The notes under the pieces were generated by a model that was given only the letters and a program-made list of their open reading frames with translations, made no database searches and was not told where the DNA came from. A DNA stretch of 64,000 nucleotides from Hippophae tibetana. Lineage: Eukaryota; Streptophyta; Magnoliopsida; Rosales; Elaeagnaceae. The stretch covers positions 14,278,001-14,342,000 of the forward strand of contig CM072803.1 in NCBI GenBank assembly GCA_037013495.1, given 5' to 3'. The position numbers and the translations under genes are program-made. This document shows, piece by piece, positions 11,941-24,311 of this stretch; the first letter of the stretch is position 1, and the number at the start of each line of letters is the position of its first letter.

Positions 11941-12113
11941 TTTTAAGCAAAGACTGCAAAGCCAATATTAGAGAATCACTATCTCGTATGCAAGAATGGT
12001 TGAGCTTGATAGAAATAAGGCTTGAGAGGGTGAGAGAAATAGTGAGAAATGGGTTTGTGGAGAAAGAGAGCTTTCTAGTAGACAATAATGTGAGAGAGAG
12101 TCGATGGAAAAAG

Positions 12114-12124
12114 AAAATATATAC

Positions 12125-12129
<5 letters not shown>
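12114..12129 (-). promoter_or_regulatory. TATA-like element upstream of the PDCB-like gene
   Basis: On the - strand CATATGTATATATTTT lies about 175-190 nt before the start codon at 11,940, at a plausible distance for a TATA box with a leader of about 145 nt. The leader is pyrimidine-rich. The element directly abuts the CT/GA microsatellite. Confidence 0.35.

Positions 12130-12170
<41 letters not shown>
12129..12170. repeat. (GA)21 microsatellite
   Basis: A perfect 42 bp GA run, CT on the coding strand of the PDCB-like gene, immediately upstream of its TATA-like element. GA/CT runs near plant transcription starts can bind BBR/BPC-type factors; that role here is inference. Confidence 0.97.
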
Positions 12171-12174
<4 letters not shown>

Positions 12175-12499
12175 GGTGGATGGCATTGGTACTAAAGTAA
12201 GAGTTGTATGGATGAATAAATTATATTATAATGAATTTATGTAGTATTTAGGATAAATTGTTTAATATAATTAGATAAATTAATTATAAATGTTTTAATA
12301 AAATAATTTTATTATATAGATTTTTTTCAAATAAATATTTAAGTTATTTTTATTTTTATATTTTATTATGTTTTTAAAAATATTATTTTTAATTTAAAAT
12401 GAAAGATAAAATAAAAACATATTTTTATAATTAAAAATTTAGATGTATTAAATTAATTATCTAATATGATTTAGACTTATTTCTTTTAATACTTAATAA

Positions 12500-12615
12500 A
12501 TTTTTATATAATTATATTATTTAATTTTATAATTAAAAATATAATTATATAAAAATTATACAATTAAATTTCTTAATATTTGAATCTGATATGCTTTTAA
12601 ACTAAGTAAAGATTG
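12500..12615 (+). repeat. Short interspersed AT-rich repeat, copy 1
   Basis: The segment with TATAATTAAAAATATAATTA, AATTATATAAAAATTATACA and GATATGCTTTTAAAC recurs in the same order and orientation at about 16,840-16,965. It flanks the left side of the mitochondrial-like block. Its origin is unknown. Confidence 0.55.
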
Positions 12616-12639
12616 GATCTATCCTATCTACCTTATATA

Positions 12640-14880
12640 TTTCGGATTGTAGGAAGAGCTCGTTACGCTCAATCGATTCTCCATTGGTCCCTCAAAATGG
12701 GTAATACAAAGGATTCCTCTATTCCGGCTAGCCAACAAGCCAAGTTAGTTCATTTTGTCTCGATGAGTGAGATTCTAATTTGAGACTTCTATCTAATTTA
12801 CAAGAACTACTCGTTTTTGTTGCTTTCGAGATTGAGTTGGTGTTCAGTGTACCGCGAAAAGAATGCATTGGGGAATTGAGAAGGAAAAGAAAAAGCATGA
12901 ATTCTCAACGGAGACTTAGTAGCTGGTTTATGACTTTTATTAGCCTCTATCCTTCACTCCAATCACTGTCTTTGTTTATCCCATTCTTATTCTTCTTCTT
13001 GGGTCGTGTTAAGCTAGCAAGGAGAGCACGATGGAATCCTTACTTTATGAGTTGTCTTCCCTAGAGTCGCCGAAGGTGAGTAAGCACACGACGTAGCATC
13101 ATCATTCAACCTGGTAGTATACCGGCCCCTCTATTTCAATCTTTATCATAACAGACCTCAACGAATGGGTTTAACCAGACCTAGCACAACTGAGGCCGGG
13201 AATCCCATACTCCCCGACTTGGCAAAGCAGTTTATTAGCTTCAAGCTCTCTTGCGAATTAGCCTGTCTCTACCTATCACTAAGTGGGAAACGACCCCCAG
13301 TGCTAGCTTTTATCCTCTACTCTCTAACTAAAAGCCGGTCTCAAAATTCCCTATTTTGGCTAAGTCAGCTTTCAAAAGGGGTATGCTTTTCTTTCGACCT
13401 AGGTAGTGAGCGCCCTAAAAAAGGGAGAGAGATTCAACCGCTAAAGAAAGTTAACAAATCGATTTTAAGTCGGTTCGGGCCTCCCTAAAGAGGAGAGCCA
13501 GTCCCTTGCCCCTGCCAATTATTCAATCAGCTTCCAGATCTTGTGAATAGCCTCTCGTGGAACGCACCTTGACATAACTTTGAATTCAGGGCTAAGAAAA
13601 AGACCTCCCCTTGCGATAGATCTGCCTTAACGGGAGATACAGTCTGCATGGAACGTTCACTTAGTTGATAATTCCACCCAGTAGCGGTCAGTCTCGCTAC
13701 CTCTCTCTATGAGTGCCATCTAACCATAATTTCAGTGTGTCAGAATTTGAGTACGGAAATGGGAGTTCAAAAGCTTTCTACTTCCCTTGATTTTATTATT
13801 CTGCGCCCCTTAACGGGTTGGGTTTAATATAGCGGTAGTCAGGTTTTCTTACTTTTCAAGTCAGGGTAGCCTGCTAGCGCACTACGGCTTCGCCTCCGTT
13901 TGCTTGGTCGTTTGTTCGTAACAACAAGGTAGCAACAGTAGGTAGATGAGCACCCCCTAGCGCGAAAGTCGTTGCTTGTTTGCTTGCAACGTAAATAATC
14001 ACTCTTTCTCTTTTGCTTTGCCAGGAAGTCAATCCGTTCCGTGGATTTGATCAAGCAAGCAAGCGGAAACTGGACAATTGAGGACACAAGAAAGACAAAG
14101 ATTTTGAGAAGGTTGGTGTCCCGCTACGCCCCTTCTGCGACTTTCTTTCCTTGCGGCTGAACGGGGGTGAAATGAAAGAAGGGCTTGTTTGCATTAAATC
14201 GGTTGCACCTTCTTTTCTTCAGGAATAAAAAAAAGGGCTTAATTGGATTTGAAGAAAAGAATAGGGTTTCAATCAGAAAGAATAAGCAGAGCGTCAAGCA
14301 AAGATCGACACGGGACTGAAATGAAAGCTAAAAGCAACAAGTGAATCAAAAGAGGAAGAGGCATAGAGAAAGAGAATCTCCTGCTTCGGAATTGAACTGC
14401 ACATTCTAGTAAAGATAGACACGAGCATAGGCTATTACTGTTGCTGTTGGAGAATCCCCGGCAACAAGTCCAGCTTAAGCCCTATCATGTCAATGTAACT
14501 AGTGACCTTCAAATGCAGTAAAATGCCTTCTTTCCTGGTCTCAATTGCCCTAGCCTTCTCCCCTTTCATCGCTCTGAACTCATCAAGTGCTAGTGGCCTA
14601 GTCTGCCTGCCTGCTTAGCTTATCTCTTCTATTTCTCATTTGTAAGGCCCTTCCCGTCCCTTGAGTGAGTTAGATAGCCCATTCCTTGCTGATTGCCCAA
14701 CACATAAGATTTGTTCGCTAGAGCTCATCACTGAAGAATGGTGGCTTTACTTTTTTGAATTAGAGAAGAACTTCTTCGCATGGGCGGCGTACGTACAAGG
14801 CTGTTCGGACCCCCTCCCTCTTGTATGAAGTGCGTTGCCATCGTCTCTTTCAACTTATGCTATTTAGTTTTTTTCTTCGT
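12640..14880. other. Mitochondrial-DNA-like block (NUMT candidate)
   Basis: Base composition changes abruptly from AT-dominated flanks to a balanced mix and back. The text has the look of angiosperm mitochondrial intergenic DNA: short CTTTCTTTCC/GAAAGAAGGG runs, AAGCAAGCAAGCGG, and long stretches without poly-A or poly-T. Several frames stay open for 60-107 codons (for example 13,165-13,488 + and 14,087-13,839 -), as expected from the composition, but none is recognisable as a gene. No mitochondrial gene or tRNA was identified, so the call rests on composition and style. Confidence 0.6.
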
Positions 14881-15319
14881 TAGGTTGATTTGGATTTCTA
14901 AATTATAAAATCTATAGATGATAGATTTGATGAGTTTCTAATAATATTTTTTTATAAAAATTGATCCAATTCATATTTATATTTATTATATATATTTTTT
15001 ATTTTCAATATATTAATTTTATTAAATAAAAATATAAAATAAAATAAATAAATAGTTTTAAAAGTTATACACATCATTTTTTAATGTATCAATAACCTTA
15101 TCTAATACATATTTTCAATTTCATATAAATATATCTAAATCATATTATTATTTATTTAATCATATATTTATTATTTATATTAAGTATTTATGTATATAAT
15201 CTATACTTAAATTAATACGAAATTAAATAGTAAACATTATGTTAGTTTTTGTATTAGAGTTTAAAATTACAGTATATCTTCTTTGATTATTTACCCAAAT
15301 ATGTACACCCTTATTGCAT
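14881..15319. other. AT-rich intergenic DNA
   Basis: No gene, repeat boundary or RNA gene is seen between the mitochondrial-like block and the long direct repeat. Confidence 0.55.
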
Positions 15320-16790
15320 ATTAGTATCAAAATTATATAGTATTATACTATTAGTACTTTACTTTATAAATTGTTACACCATTAGTCTTTTTTTACTAAT
15401 ATCATAAAAAACATTAGAAAATATAAAATAAAATACACGTGTGAATTGACGATAACAAAATAATTAATTTAACTTTTAAAAAAACATTCTTTATTAATGA
15501 TTTATATTGGTCAAACTTAATCCATTTGATCATTTTATAGCCATTTTAGATTAATTTATACCTATTTGAAAATAACATGACGTATAATATACTCTTAAAA
15601 ATATAGTATTTTTATATATCTTTTTTAAAGCTATAATATCACTCAATATCTAACCCTATAATTAAACATTATAAATATATGAGAAACTCTATTTATAAAT
15701 CGTGGTAATATCATAATCTATATGGAAGCTAATTATATGCTAAAAACGTAAATTATACTATTTCAATCAACAAGTTTCTACCATATCAATAATGGTTAGA
15801 CCACGTTTTAAATATATTGAAAATATTGCATGATAATTATAGTTTTATTTTTATAAATTAAATATATTAGTTATTTTTTATAAAATTGAGGCACTTTAGT
15901 TATTTTTTGAATTTTTTTTGTTTTAAAAATTTAAGTTAGATCGAACTAAATCTTATTGATAAAAGACCAATAGATATTTGAAGAGAAAAATGTCTAAAAA
16001 AACTAAAATGTGATAAAAAAAAGTTATTAAAATTAACAAAATTGGCCTAAAATGATTAAAACACTCACAAATTTATAATAAAATGATTAAAATATATTAA
16101 TTTAAAATAAAATAATTAATATATAAAATTTATAAAAATAAAACTAATCAAGGCCATTTTTTTGATAGAAAACACAAATTCTCTTTTTCTTTCTTAACAA
16201 AGTGCCCTTTTTGAATTTACCAAGCTATCGACTTTTATCATTGTATATATTTAAAAAATTTCCATGTATTTTATAATAAAAGAAGATGTTAATAAAATTT
16301 AAATTATTATTATCAATTAAATAACTTATTATTGATAATTTTATCTAACAATCTAAATATAATTAATTTTAAGATATAATAAATCATTTATATATTTTTA
16401 TTGTATAATAATTAAATAATTACGATAATATTATTACAAATTAAACATTGAGATATTTATAAAGAAAATGGTCATTTTGAAAATATATTTTATAGGATAT
16501 TATTTTTCAATATACTCTTATCATGTACAAAATAACAAAATTAAGACTGAATTTTTATGGTTTATCAAAATCTATCATTTAAATTTTGAGTTTGATAAAT
16601 ATAAGATCAATCTTCTCATATTATTTACAAAAGTATCATTCTTGTCATTTAAGTAACAAAAGTTAACTTCTTTTATTAAATAAATTCTACTTGACGAATA
16701 AAACTATCACCAATTAATCATTTTTCTAAATTTATTACTTAAATTTATCACGTGGAGTTCATGTAGTTAAAAAACATTAACTTCTGTTAT
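15320..16790 (+). repeat. Long direct repeat, left copy
   Basis: The order of landmarks here is repeated at 19,865-21,330 in the same orientation: a CATTAGTCTTTTTTT run, an AATTGACRATAA segment, TATATTGGTC-like text, ATCTAACCCTATAATTAAAC, GTGCCCTTTTTGAATT, and the TTTTTATTGTATAATAATTA block. Substitutions and small indels are frequent, so the duplication is old. It has no coding capacity. The copies could be LTR-like arms of a degraded element or a tandem genomic duplication. Confidence 0.7.
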
Positions 16791-16839
16791 CTAATTTTTT
16801 TATATATGATCAATATTCTCAAATTGTTTATATTATATG

Positions 16840-16965
16840 ATACGATTTAATTTTATAATTAAAGATACAATTATATAAAAATTATACAGTTAGGTCATTT
16901 AATATTGTGTAATAAACATGTCTGTAATGTCTATAATTGAATCTAATATACTTTTAAACCCTTTA
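16840..16965 (+). repeat. Short interspersed AT-rich repeat, copy 2
   Basis: Partner of 12,500-12,615: shares TTTAATTTTATAATTAAAGA-type text, AATTATATAAAAATTATACA and CTAATATACTTTTAAAC, with an insertion between the last two blocks. Confidence 0.5.
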
Positions 16966-17362
16966 AGCAATTTATATTAAGGAATTAAATAACCAATTTA
17001 GATTATAGTAATATAATTTATAGTTAAACAAGTTAAAGTTTTAATAGGTATTAGAAATGTTCAAAATTAGATTAATCTTGTCCAACTCAACCCAACTCAA
17101 GTTACTTAGTTTTCTTATAATGTTGTTCATATTTATAAATTGTAAAACCGATCTATGTAGTCTATATTGCATTATATTTATCTAATATGCATACATTTTG
17201 TGAGAATGTTGCATATATTCACGAGGAGTTTGCATATTTGTGTTGTATAAAGATTGTATAGTTTTCATATTTATGTTACATGTAGGTTGTATAGTTTATA
17301 TATTTGTATTACATAAAGAATGTGTTTGTTTGTGCTACATGTTAATTATGTTTAGTTTATTG

Positions 17363-17458
17363 TGTGTACCTGTGTAAGGGTAAAATGATAGTATTTGGAC
17401 ATACTATCGATGTGTACTTATGTAAGGGTAACACGATAATATTTGGATGAACTATACA
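17363..17458 (+). repeat. Two-copy 48 bp tandem repeat
   Basis: TGTGTACCTGTGTAAGGGTA at 17,363 and TGTGTACTTATGTAAGGGTA at 17,411 start two adjacent units. Each ends with a GATARTATTTGGA segment followed by an ACTAT motif. Confidence 0.75.
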
Positions 17459-17787
17459 TTGTTTCTATATGATATATTCACATTGTTGGTGGTTGTTTCA
17501 TATGTGCAGGTTATAGGTGTATAGTAAAGTCTTCATGCTTCAAGTGTGCTTTGTGTAGTGGTGTTGAGTTCCTTGTGACAGAGGATTAGATAAGTTGATT
17601 TATGAAGTTGGATGGAGCACTCAAGATGGTTACACTTGAAGTAGATGTGTCTTTTAGGTTTTGGTGTGTGTTGTTGGGTTGTTCATGGAAACAAACAACT
17701 TTAAAACATCTTCATGATCATCTCATGTTTGATGAGTTTATATATTTAGTGTGCAGTGTTTTAACATGGAAAGTAAAAGGAGGAGAA

Positions 17788-18360
17788 TGTAAGTCACATT
17801 GTTCTTGTGTCTATATGTTGGCTTTCCACGTATAAAACACAGTTTTTGTTTTATTTTACATAGTATTTTATTATCCTCTATGTAAGGTTGGCTACTAGAA
17901 ATCTGTAATACATACACACACATAGCTAGGAACACTTTGTATACAAGTGTGTTTACACATATTATGAGATTGGTTTTCATAGTGTGCATGCTAAGTAGAG
18001 TATTGGTTTTTAGCTGGCTGGCTGACGTTGTCCATTGTATTTTTGGGTACTGGTATTTATGGAAAGTACTCAATAATTTTTGAAATGAAAAAATGTGACT
18101 TTCTACCACCTTGCCACCAAGCTCGCTAGGGACATTGCCACATGTGGTAGTGAGGTGGCTAGCGAGGTGGTAATTTTGAGTTCTATAAATACCTCTCATT
18201 TCTTCTTATTTGGTATTCAAAAAGAGGTAGTAAAGCTTTATCAAATTGACAATTCATCTTTCTGTCTTTGGATCTCTAATACCTTATGTTGCTCGATATT
18301 AGTGATTCATGATAGTGTGAGCAAAACCATGCTTGTGAGTGTTGAATGCATACGATTGTA
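17788..18360 (+). repeat. LTR-like segment with polypurine tract and TATA box
   Basis: A purine run (AAAAGGAGGAGAA) ends directly before TGTAAGTCACATTG at 17,788, as a polypurine tract precedes a 3' LTR. A good TATA box (TATAAAT, 18,184-18,190) with pyrimidine-rich sequence lies about 400 bp further on. No coding domain or partner LTR was recognised and the right end is not defined. The short ORFs at 17,602-17,835 and around 18,095-18,361 show no known family. Confidence 0.3.
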
Positions 18361-18654
18361 GGTGGTGTGGAATTTGGAAAAGAGTTAGGTTCATATGTAG
18401 AACCAGGTCATTACGGAAGAAACACGCAAGAGCATCAATAGGAAATTATGACAGAGGTCCGACTGATAGAAATAACGGTGATTTTATTTCTTTCATAGTA
18501 TAACTATTTTATTGTTTAGTAGATTGTTTTCTATTGAATGGTTATCTTAAGTAACTCGGGGATGTTATCATATAGATAGGGTTTCTATGTGAGTTTACCT
18601 TATCATATCTAGTGTTATGCATGCTCGACTATATGGCTAATATAATCAAAGTTT

Positions 18655-19230
18655 AAAGGGTATATGTTCCTACATACTAAAGTTTGAACTCTGATTGGAA
18701 AGCTTCTATTTTTCCTTTATTAACTACTTTTCATTTATTAAAATCTATATTTATTGCTAGTTATACTATATATCTTTGATTATATGTACCACAATTATAC
18801 TTATCTGTTTTGTGTTTATCTTCCTGTGATTTGTGTATTTGAGTTGAGTGCCTAAAGAGTCAGTATCTCCTTAGCCTGATTATGTATCGATTCTAGGATT
18901 TATTCATCTATAATTATGTTAGTATCTTTTTTGTTTCCAGCATATATGTTCTAACATACTAGATGCATACCATGATTAGAAAGCATGCTTACTATATGTT
19001 GTTGCATGTTTTATTTCATTTCTTTGTAGCATGCCTATAAGCTTTATAATCATTACTTGTTGTAATAAATTAATCTACATACTCCCTGATTAATTTATAT
19101 TATTTAGGCATGTTGTGTGCATATGAGTTTGTTTTGAATCTCTAAGGAGCTAGTATCTCCTTACTCTAGTAGTGTACTAGACGTTGGACTCTATAATTGG
19201 TTTGCTATGATGTGTATGATAACATGTTGT
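18655..19230 (+). repeat. Degenerate tandem duplication, period about 285 bp
   Basis: TATATGTTCCTACATACTAA at 18,661 is matched by TATATGTTCTAACATACTAG at 18,943. AGTATCTCCTTA at 18,862 is matched at 19,152. Both pairs are 282-290 bp apart, so two adjacent units are present, with much divergence between the landmarks. Confidence 0.55.
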
Positions 19231-19864
19231 AAGAGTACAATCATCATTTAACGAATATGTTGACACATATGAGGTCTTGAAGTGATTGGAAATCATTTAT
19301 GACCTTTTAGTATGTTTAGCTATTTCATATGCAGAGTGTTGATTACCACGTATGCATATTTTTAACCTGGACAAGAGCTTGTGAGGCATACCATCTCTTG
19401 TGTGGTTATTGCAGTTTCTTACTTCTTACTATAGGAAGTTTGTTGTTGTGTGTTGAATTGAGAATGTTGTTTATATACTTTTGCTTTAATAATTGCTCAA
19501 TTCACGTTGTGAGTCATGTTTGGCCAAATTGATATAGAGCTCGCAAAAGGATTTCATTGATTGGCTTCTTCATCCCTCATCTAGATCCCGATTACATATT
19601 TGAGTTAAAAGAACAATTGACTTTCATGTAATTATTCTTACGTATGACGGTATGAGATTCTTAAAAAAAAACTAGAAAACAAGAACCAATCCATCCAATC
19701 CAATCCAAGTCAAAGGGTTTGTTTTGGAGTGATTTTATTAGATCGGATTGATTCTTACATTTTAAAAACTAACTTTATTAGTTCGATTTCAATTTTAACT
19801 CAAATATGAACCAACCTATGATCAATATGCACAATCCTACCAAGTACCATAACTCTTTGTAAAA

Positions 19865-21330
19865 GTAAAGATTAATACCAAAATTATACAAAGATATACC
19901 ATTAGTACCTTATTTTATAAAAATGATACACCATTAGTACCTTACTTTATAAAAATGATACATCATTAGTCTTTTTTTGTTGATGTCATCAAAAAAATGT
20001 TAAAAAATATAATATACAATGCATGTGAGAATTGACAATAATAAAATAGTGAATTCACTGTTTAAAAAAAACTTCTTCATTAACGGTATATATTGGTCCA
20101 ACTTGATCAAATTTAATCAATCTTGTCATTTTGTGTTAATTTTGGACTAAATTGTATCTATTTAAAAATAAAAGAACTTCTATTATATTCCTAAAAATAT
20201 AATATTTTTGAATATCTTTTGTAAAGTTATGATACCACTCGGGATCCAACCCTATAATTAAACAATATAAATATATAAGAAATTATTTATAAATTATGGT
20301 ACTATCATAATTGACATGACAGTTAATTACATGCTAAAGAATTGAGTTATGTAATTTTAATTAATAATTATCTGTTATATCAGTAGTGGTTATAGTAGAC
20401 TCTAAATATATTAAAAATATTACAATATAAGTATAGATTTATTTTTATAAATTGAATATATTAGTTATTTTTTGTAAAATTGAGGTATTTTAGTTATTTT
20501 TTAATAGTTTTTTTTGTTTAAATTTTTTAAGTTAGATCTAATTAAATTTTAATAGTAAGGATTGGTAGTTATTTGAAGAAAAAAATATCTCAAAAATTTA
20601 TAAATGTGATAAAAAAAAGTTACTTAAATTAACAAAATTGGTTAAAATGATTAAAATATTCACAAATTTATGATAAGATAATTAAAGTATATCAATTTAA
20701 AATAAATAGTTAATATATCTATTTTTTTACGTAATATATTTAATTTATAAAAATAAAATTAACAAAATTAACTTTTTTTTTAACTATAGAAAACCACCGA
20801 TGTTCTTTTTCTTAATATAGTGCCCTCTTTGAATTGACTAAGCTATCAGCTTTTAAGAGTTAGGTATTTGAAAAATTATCATCTATTTTAGAATAAAAGG
20901 TGATGTTGATAAATTTTAATTTATTATTGATAATTTTATATTAGATATAATTAATTTTAAAATATAATAAATAATTTTTATATTTTTATTGTATAATAAT
21001 TAAATAGTTAGGATAATATCATTACAACTTAAATATTGAGATATTTACGAAGTAAATATTCATTTTGTTTATATATTTTATACAATATTATTTTTATAAT
21101 TGATTAAAATATACTATTTAAATTTTAAGCTTAATAAATATATGCTATTTTTTTAAAATTATTATAAAAATATCATTTTTATCATTGAAATAATAAAAAT
21201 TAAGTTCCCTTATCAAATAAATTTTATTAACAAATAGAACTCTCATCATAAATCATTTGTTTATTAATTTTTATTATTTAAATGACGAAAATGGTAATTA
21301 TCATATCAAATGTTAAATAATAAAAATTTG
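19865..21330 (+). repeat. Long direct repeat, right copy
   Basis: Partner of 15,320-16,790. Near its left end (19,890-19,965) a 32-36 bp unit containing CCATTAGTACCTTA and TTTATAAAAATGATACA is present about three times, where the left copy has about two. The rest follows the left copy with substitutions and indels. Confidence 0.7.
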
Positions 21331-21339
21331 TTGTTAATT

Positions 21340-22699
21340 TTATCGTTTTACCCTCGAATATACTTGTTATATGTGTTTGATGTAGGAGGCCTAACGTTCT
21401 CAAACTGATGTAGGTGATTAAAATAAACTCAACTTTTGTTTAAGTTTGGTAGTCTAGAGTCTATGGACTATAGAGAGGTCCTACCATATTTAGGTGCATG
21501 AAGATCTTTTTTTACCTTCTAAAATGTGATGTCACGATGCATTAATACTTTGTCCTCTTTCTGCTTCTCTTTTGATCTCATTAGGTGGTATTAGCATCTG
21601 CACCTTTCTTTCACCGCATAAGTCATTTTCTATTTTTTCACGTGAATTTTTTGAGTTGAGCAATTTATGACTTTAATATGAATATGGTAGTTTATTAGTA
21701 TCTTATATTAAATTTTTTTATATTTATTATTATATAAACTTTTAAGTAATATAGTAAAAAATACTTAAATTATTTAAAATACATCTATTTAACCATAAAA
21801 GAAATATTTTAGTTATTTAAAAATTTTATTTTTATTTTATCTTTTTTCTATTCTCTCACTCTTTATATTTTGAGTTTAATATCGTTTTTTAGAATATAAG
21901 ATTATGGTTTAAGATTCAAGGTTTATAATTTAATGTTTAGTTTTTAGTGTTTATAATTTAAGATTTAGATATATAGGTGTGAGAAAGAGAAAAAAATAAA
22001 AGAAAACAAAAGGAGAAATAAAAAATATAAAAAATAAAATTAAAATGATTAATGTATCATTCAATTTTTTGTTGAATCATTTTTGTCCAAATAAATATTT
22101 TTTAAAATTTACATAATTTTGAAAATAATAGATACCAAAATAATAATAAGGTAAACTAATCTAATTAATTTAAGCTAAACTAATCTAACTTGTTCTATTT
22201 TTCACTTTTTATTGAATTGGTTTAGGTTGAAAAGTTATATAACCAATCTAAGTAAGATCTGTTAAATTGGTTTTTAATATTAAAAATTTCATATAAACAC
22301 GACTCAATCATAGTATATATTTATATGTTTAAATTAATGTGAAATTAAATAATAAATTGTTATTTTAATTTATATTATTTAGTGTATAGAATAATGAACA
22401 TTTTTTATTTATTATTTGAAAAACAAATCAAAATCTTTTATGTATTAAACTTAAATAATATTTAAAGTATTAAATTTAATACAATAATTAGCCGATTATT
22501 TAAATAAAATATGATGGTAGAAAAACACAAAAAATAGACTATTTAATCAATTCAATTCTAAAAAAAATCATTTTGGATAAATTTTACAGCTTTTAATACA
22601 TCAGATCCATTTTTAAATTTTAAAAAACAAGTTTATTGATCCATTCTAATCTTAGTGTGCTCCTTTGCAGATAGTGGAAGCTTGAAACTTGGTTGATCC
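21340..22699. other. AT-rich intergenic DNA
   Basis: No gene or bounded element is visible. A part near 21,890-21,970 repeats GTTTA-rich words (TTTAAGATTCAAGGTTTATA and similar), a simple low-complexity run. Confidence 0.5.
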
Positions 22700-23564
22700 C
22701 ACTATTACAATATGTATCTATGATCTCAGTTATTAATCGTGACCATAAATTTATGGTTACAGTTATAAGAATCGAGGCCTAAGTGAGAGAGACCATAGGT
22801 AATGATCTATAGCCTCAGTTTTTTTAATAATCGAGACCATAAAGGGTAACTATAGGCACAATTTTTTAATAACCGAGGTCATAGACTTGAAATCAAAATT
22901 ATATATATATTGTTTCTGTTACATCTAAACCGTGACTATATAAATCTCAATTAAGTTAAATTTCAAATATAAATTAAAAAAATTAAGATTAATTATATTA
23001 AATTTAAAAGAGATATTATATTAAAGAGTTTAATAGATCGATACAATAAAAATCATATAGTAAAAACTAGCTAATTAAAGTGTTCCAAAAATATAAAAAT
23101 ATACATGAAAAAACTTTAATGCTACTAACTAATCAAATTGTTTACTATGTAAATAAATTTGAAAATATTTTGTCCCATTGTAACGTCGTTCTTCAAAATC
23201 TCGTCCTTGACAACATGCATTAATTTTCTCATAAAACAATATCCTCTAGTATGATTGAGCATACCAACATCTAGATTCCATTAATATAATTCTACATATA
23301 CAACATCCAGAACACAAGAGTCATCTCTAGTTATTTATTCTTAATATATAGGTTACACCATGATTATAGTGTCATGAAAATATCTATAATAAATGATATC
23401 GTGTGACAGTACCTATGAATATAAGTATTTACTATATATGAACATACCAATTAACATCCAGATTACATGAATATAAGTAATACCTCATATTTTCACAATA
23501 AGTTCTTCAATCTGCATATATTTGTTCCTGCATAAACAAAAAATGGTCCACAATTCAATGAAAT

Positions 23565-23745
23565 CAGTAATACCCATATCAATAATAATAACAATATTAT
23601 TATTTAGTACTACCCATATCAATAACAACAACATTATTATTTAGTACTATCTATATCAATATCAATAACAACATTATTATTTAGTACTATACATATCAAT
23701 TATACTAGTAGCATTATTAATTCGTAATACCCATATCAATTACGC
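23565..23745 (+). repeat. Degenerate tandem repeat inside CACTA 1
   Basis: About four units of 40-50 bp built on ACATTATTATTTAGTACTA followed by an ATATCAAT segment; the last unit is more diverged (ATTATTAATTCGTAATA). Confidence 0.7.
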
Positions 23746-23969
23746 ACAATAGAGAGACATAGAAAAGGTTCCTTGATAGCGTTGGACAATACCTATGAAT
23801 ATAAGAATCTACTATATATGAGCATACCAACATACAGATTATATGAATATAATCATGGATATACAACATCCAGAACACACAAGAGTCATTTCTACTTGTT
23901 CTAAAAATGAAACAAGAATTCCTAATTTTCGTTTAAAAAACCAATCATGAACATCCCACATCATTCACC

Positions 23970-24311
23970 TTAGCGTTTTATTTGACTATATCGTGAGTTA
24001 TAACTGTAAGAATCGATTTTTGAATTCTGCCTACTCATTTCGCATCTCATCAACTTCAGTATTAGTGATGTGTTTGTTTCATCATTCTCTTGAATTAGAG
24101 GTTCTCCATGCATATACCAATTTATATAAGTTCGAACAATCCCTTTACAAATAATATGATCTCGTATATCATCAATATTTTGAAATTGTATGTTTATGCA
24201 ATCTTTGCAAGGACATCGAATAGGCTTATCGTCTGCAGCATTCAACCAAGCAAAATTCAAAAACGCTTCTACTTCTTCTAAATAATCTTTTGAAACTCTT
24301 GGCTCATGCAT
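23970..24311 (-). pseudogene. CACTA transposase-associated domain (Transpos_assoc), truncated
   Basis: This 113-residue open frame starts M-H-E-P-R-V-S-K-D-Y-L-E and carries the conserved zinc-binding pattern I-R-C-P-C-K-D-C, then D-I-R-D-H-I-I-C-K-G and the ending Y-x-x-W-Y-M-H-G-E-P. This is the N-terminal domain that precedes the catalytic region in En/Spm-type transposases. Just upstream the frame D-K-S then stop suggests that the true start lay a few codons earlier and was cut by a nonsense change. After residue 75 or so it diverges, and no catalytic region follows. Transposase itself acts on the terminal and subterminal repeats; this copy cannot. Confidence 0.85.

Noticed and set aside
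13165-13488. 107-residue ORF in the mitochondrial-like block
   Set aside because: No recognisable protein; balanced base composition alone gives longer open frames here than in the AT-rich flanks.
17738-18199. 153-residue ORF on -
   Set aside because: No family resemblance; it overlaps an LTR-like segment on the other strand and shows no coding features.
23565-23745. CRISPR-like or satellite array
   Set aside because: Units are few, AT-rich and degenerate, and lie within a plant CACTA transposon; there are no unique spacers.
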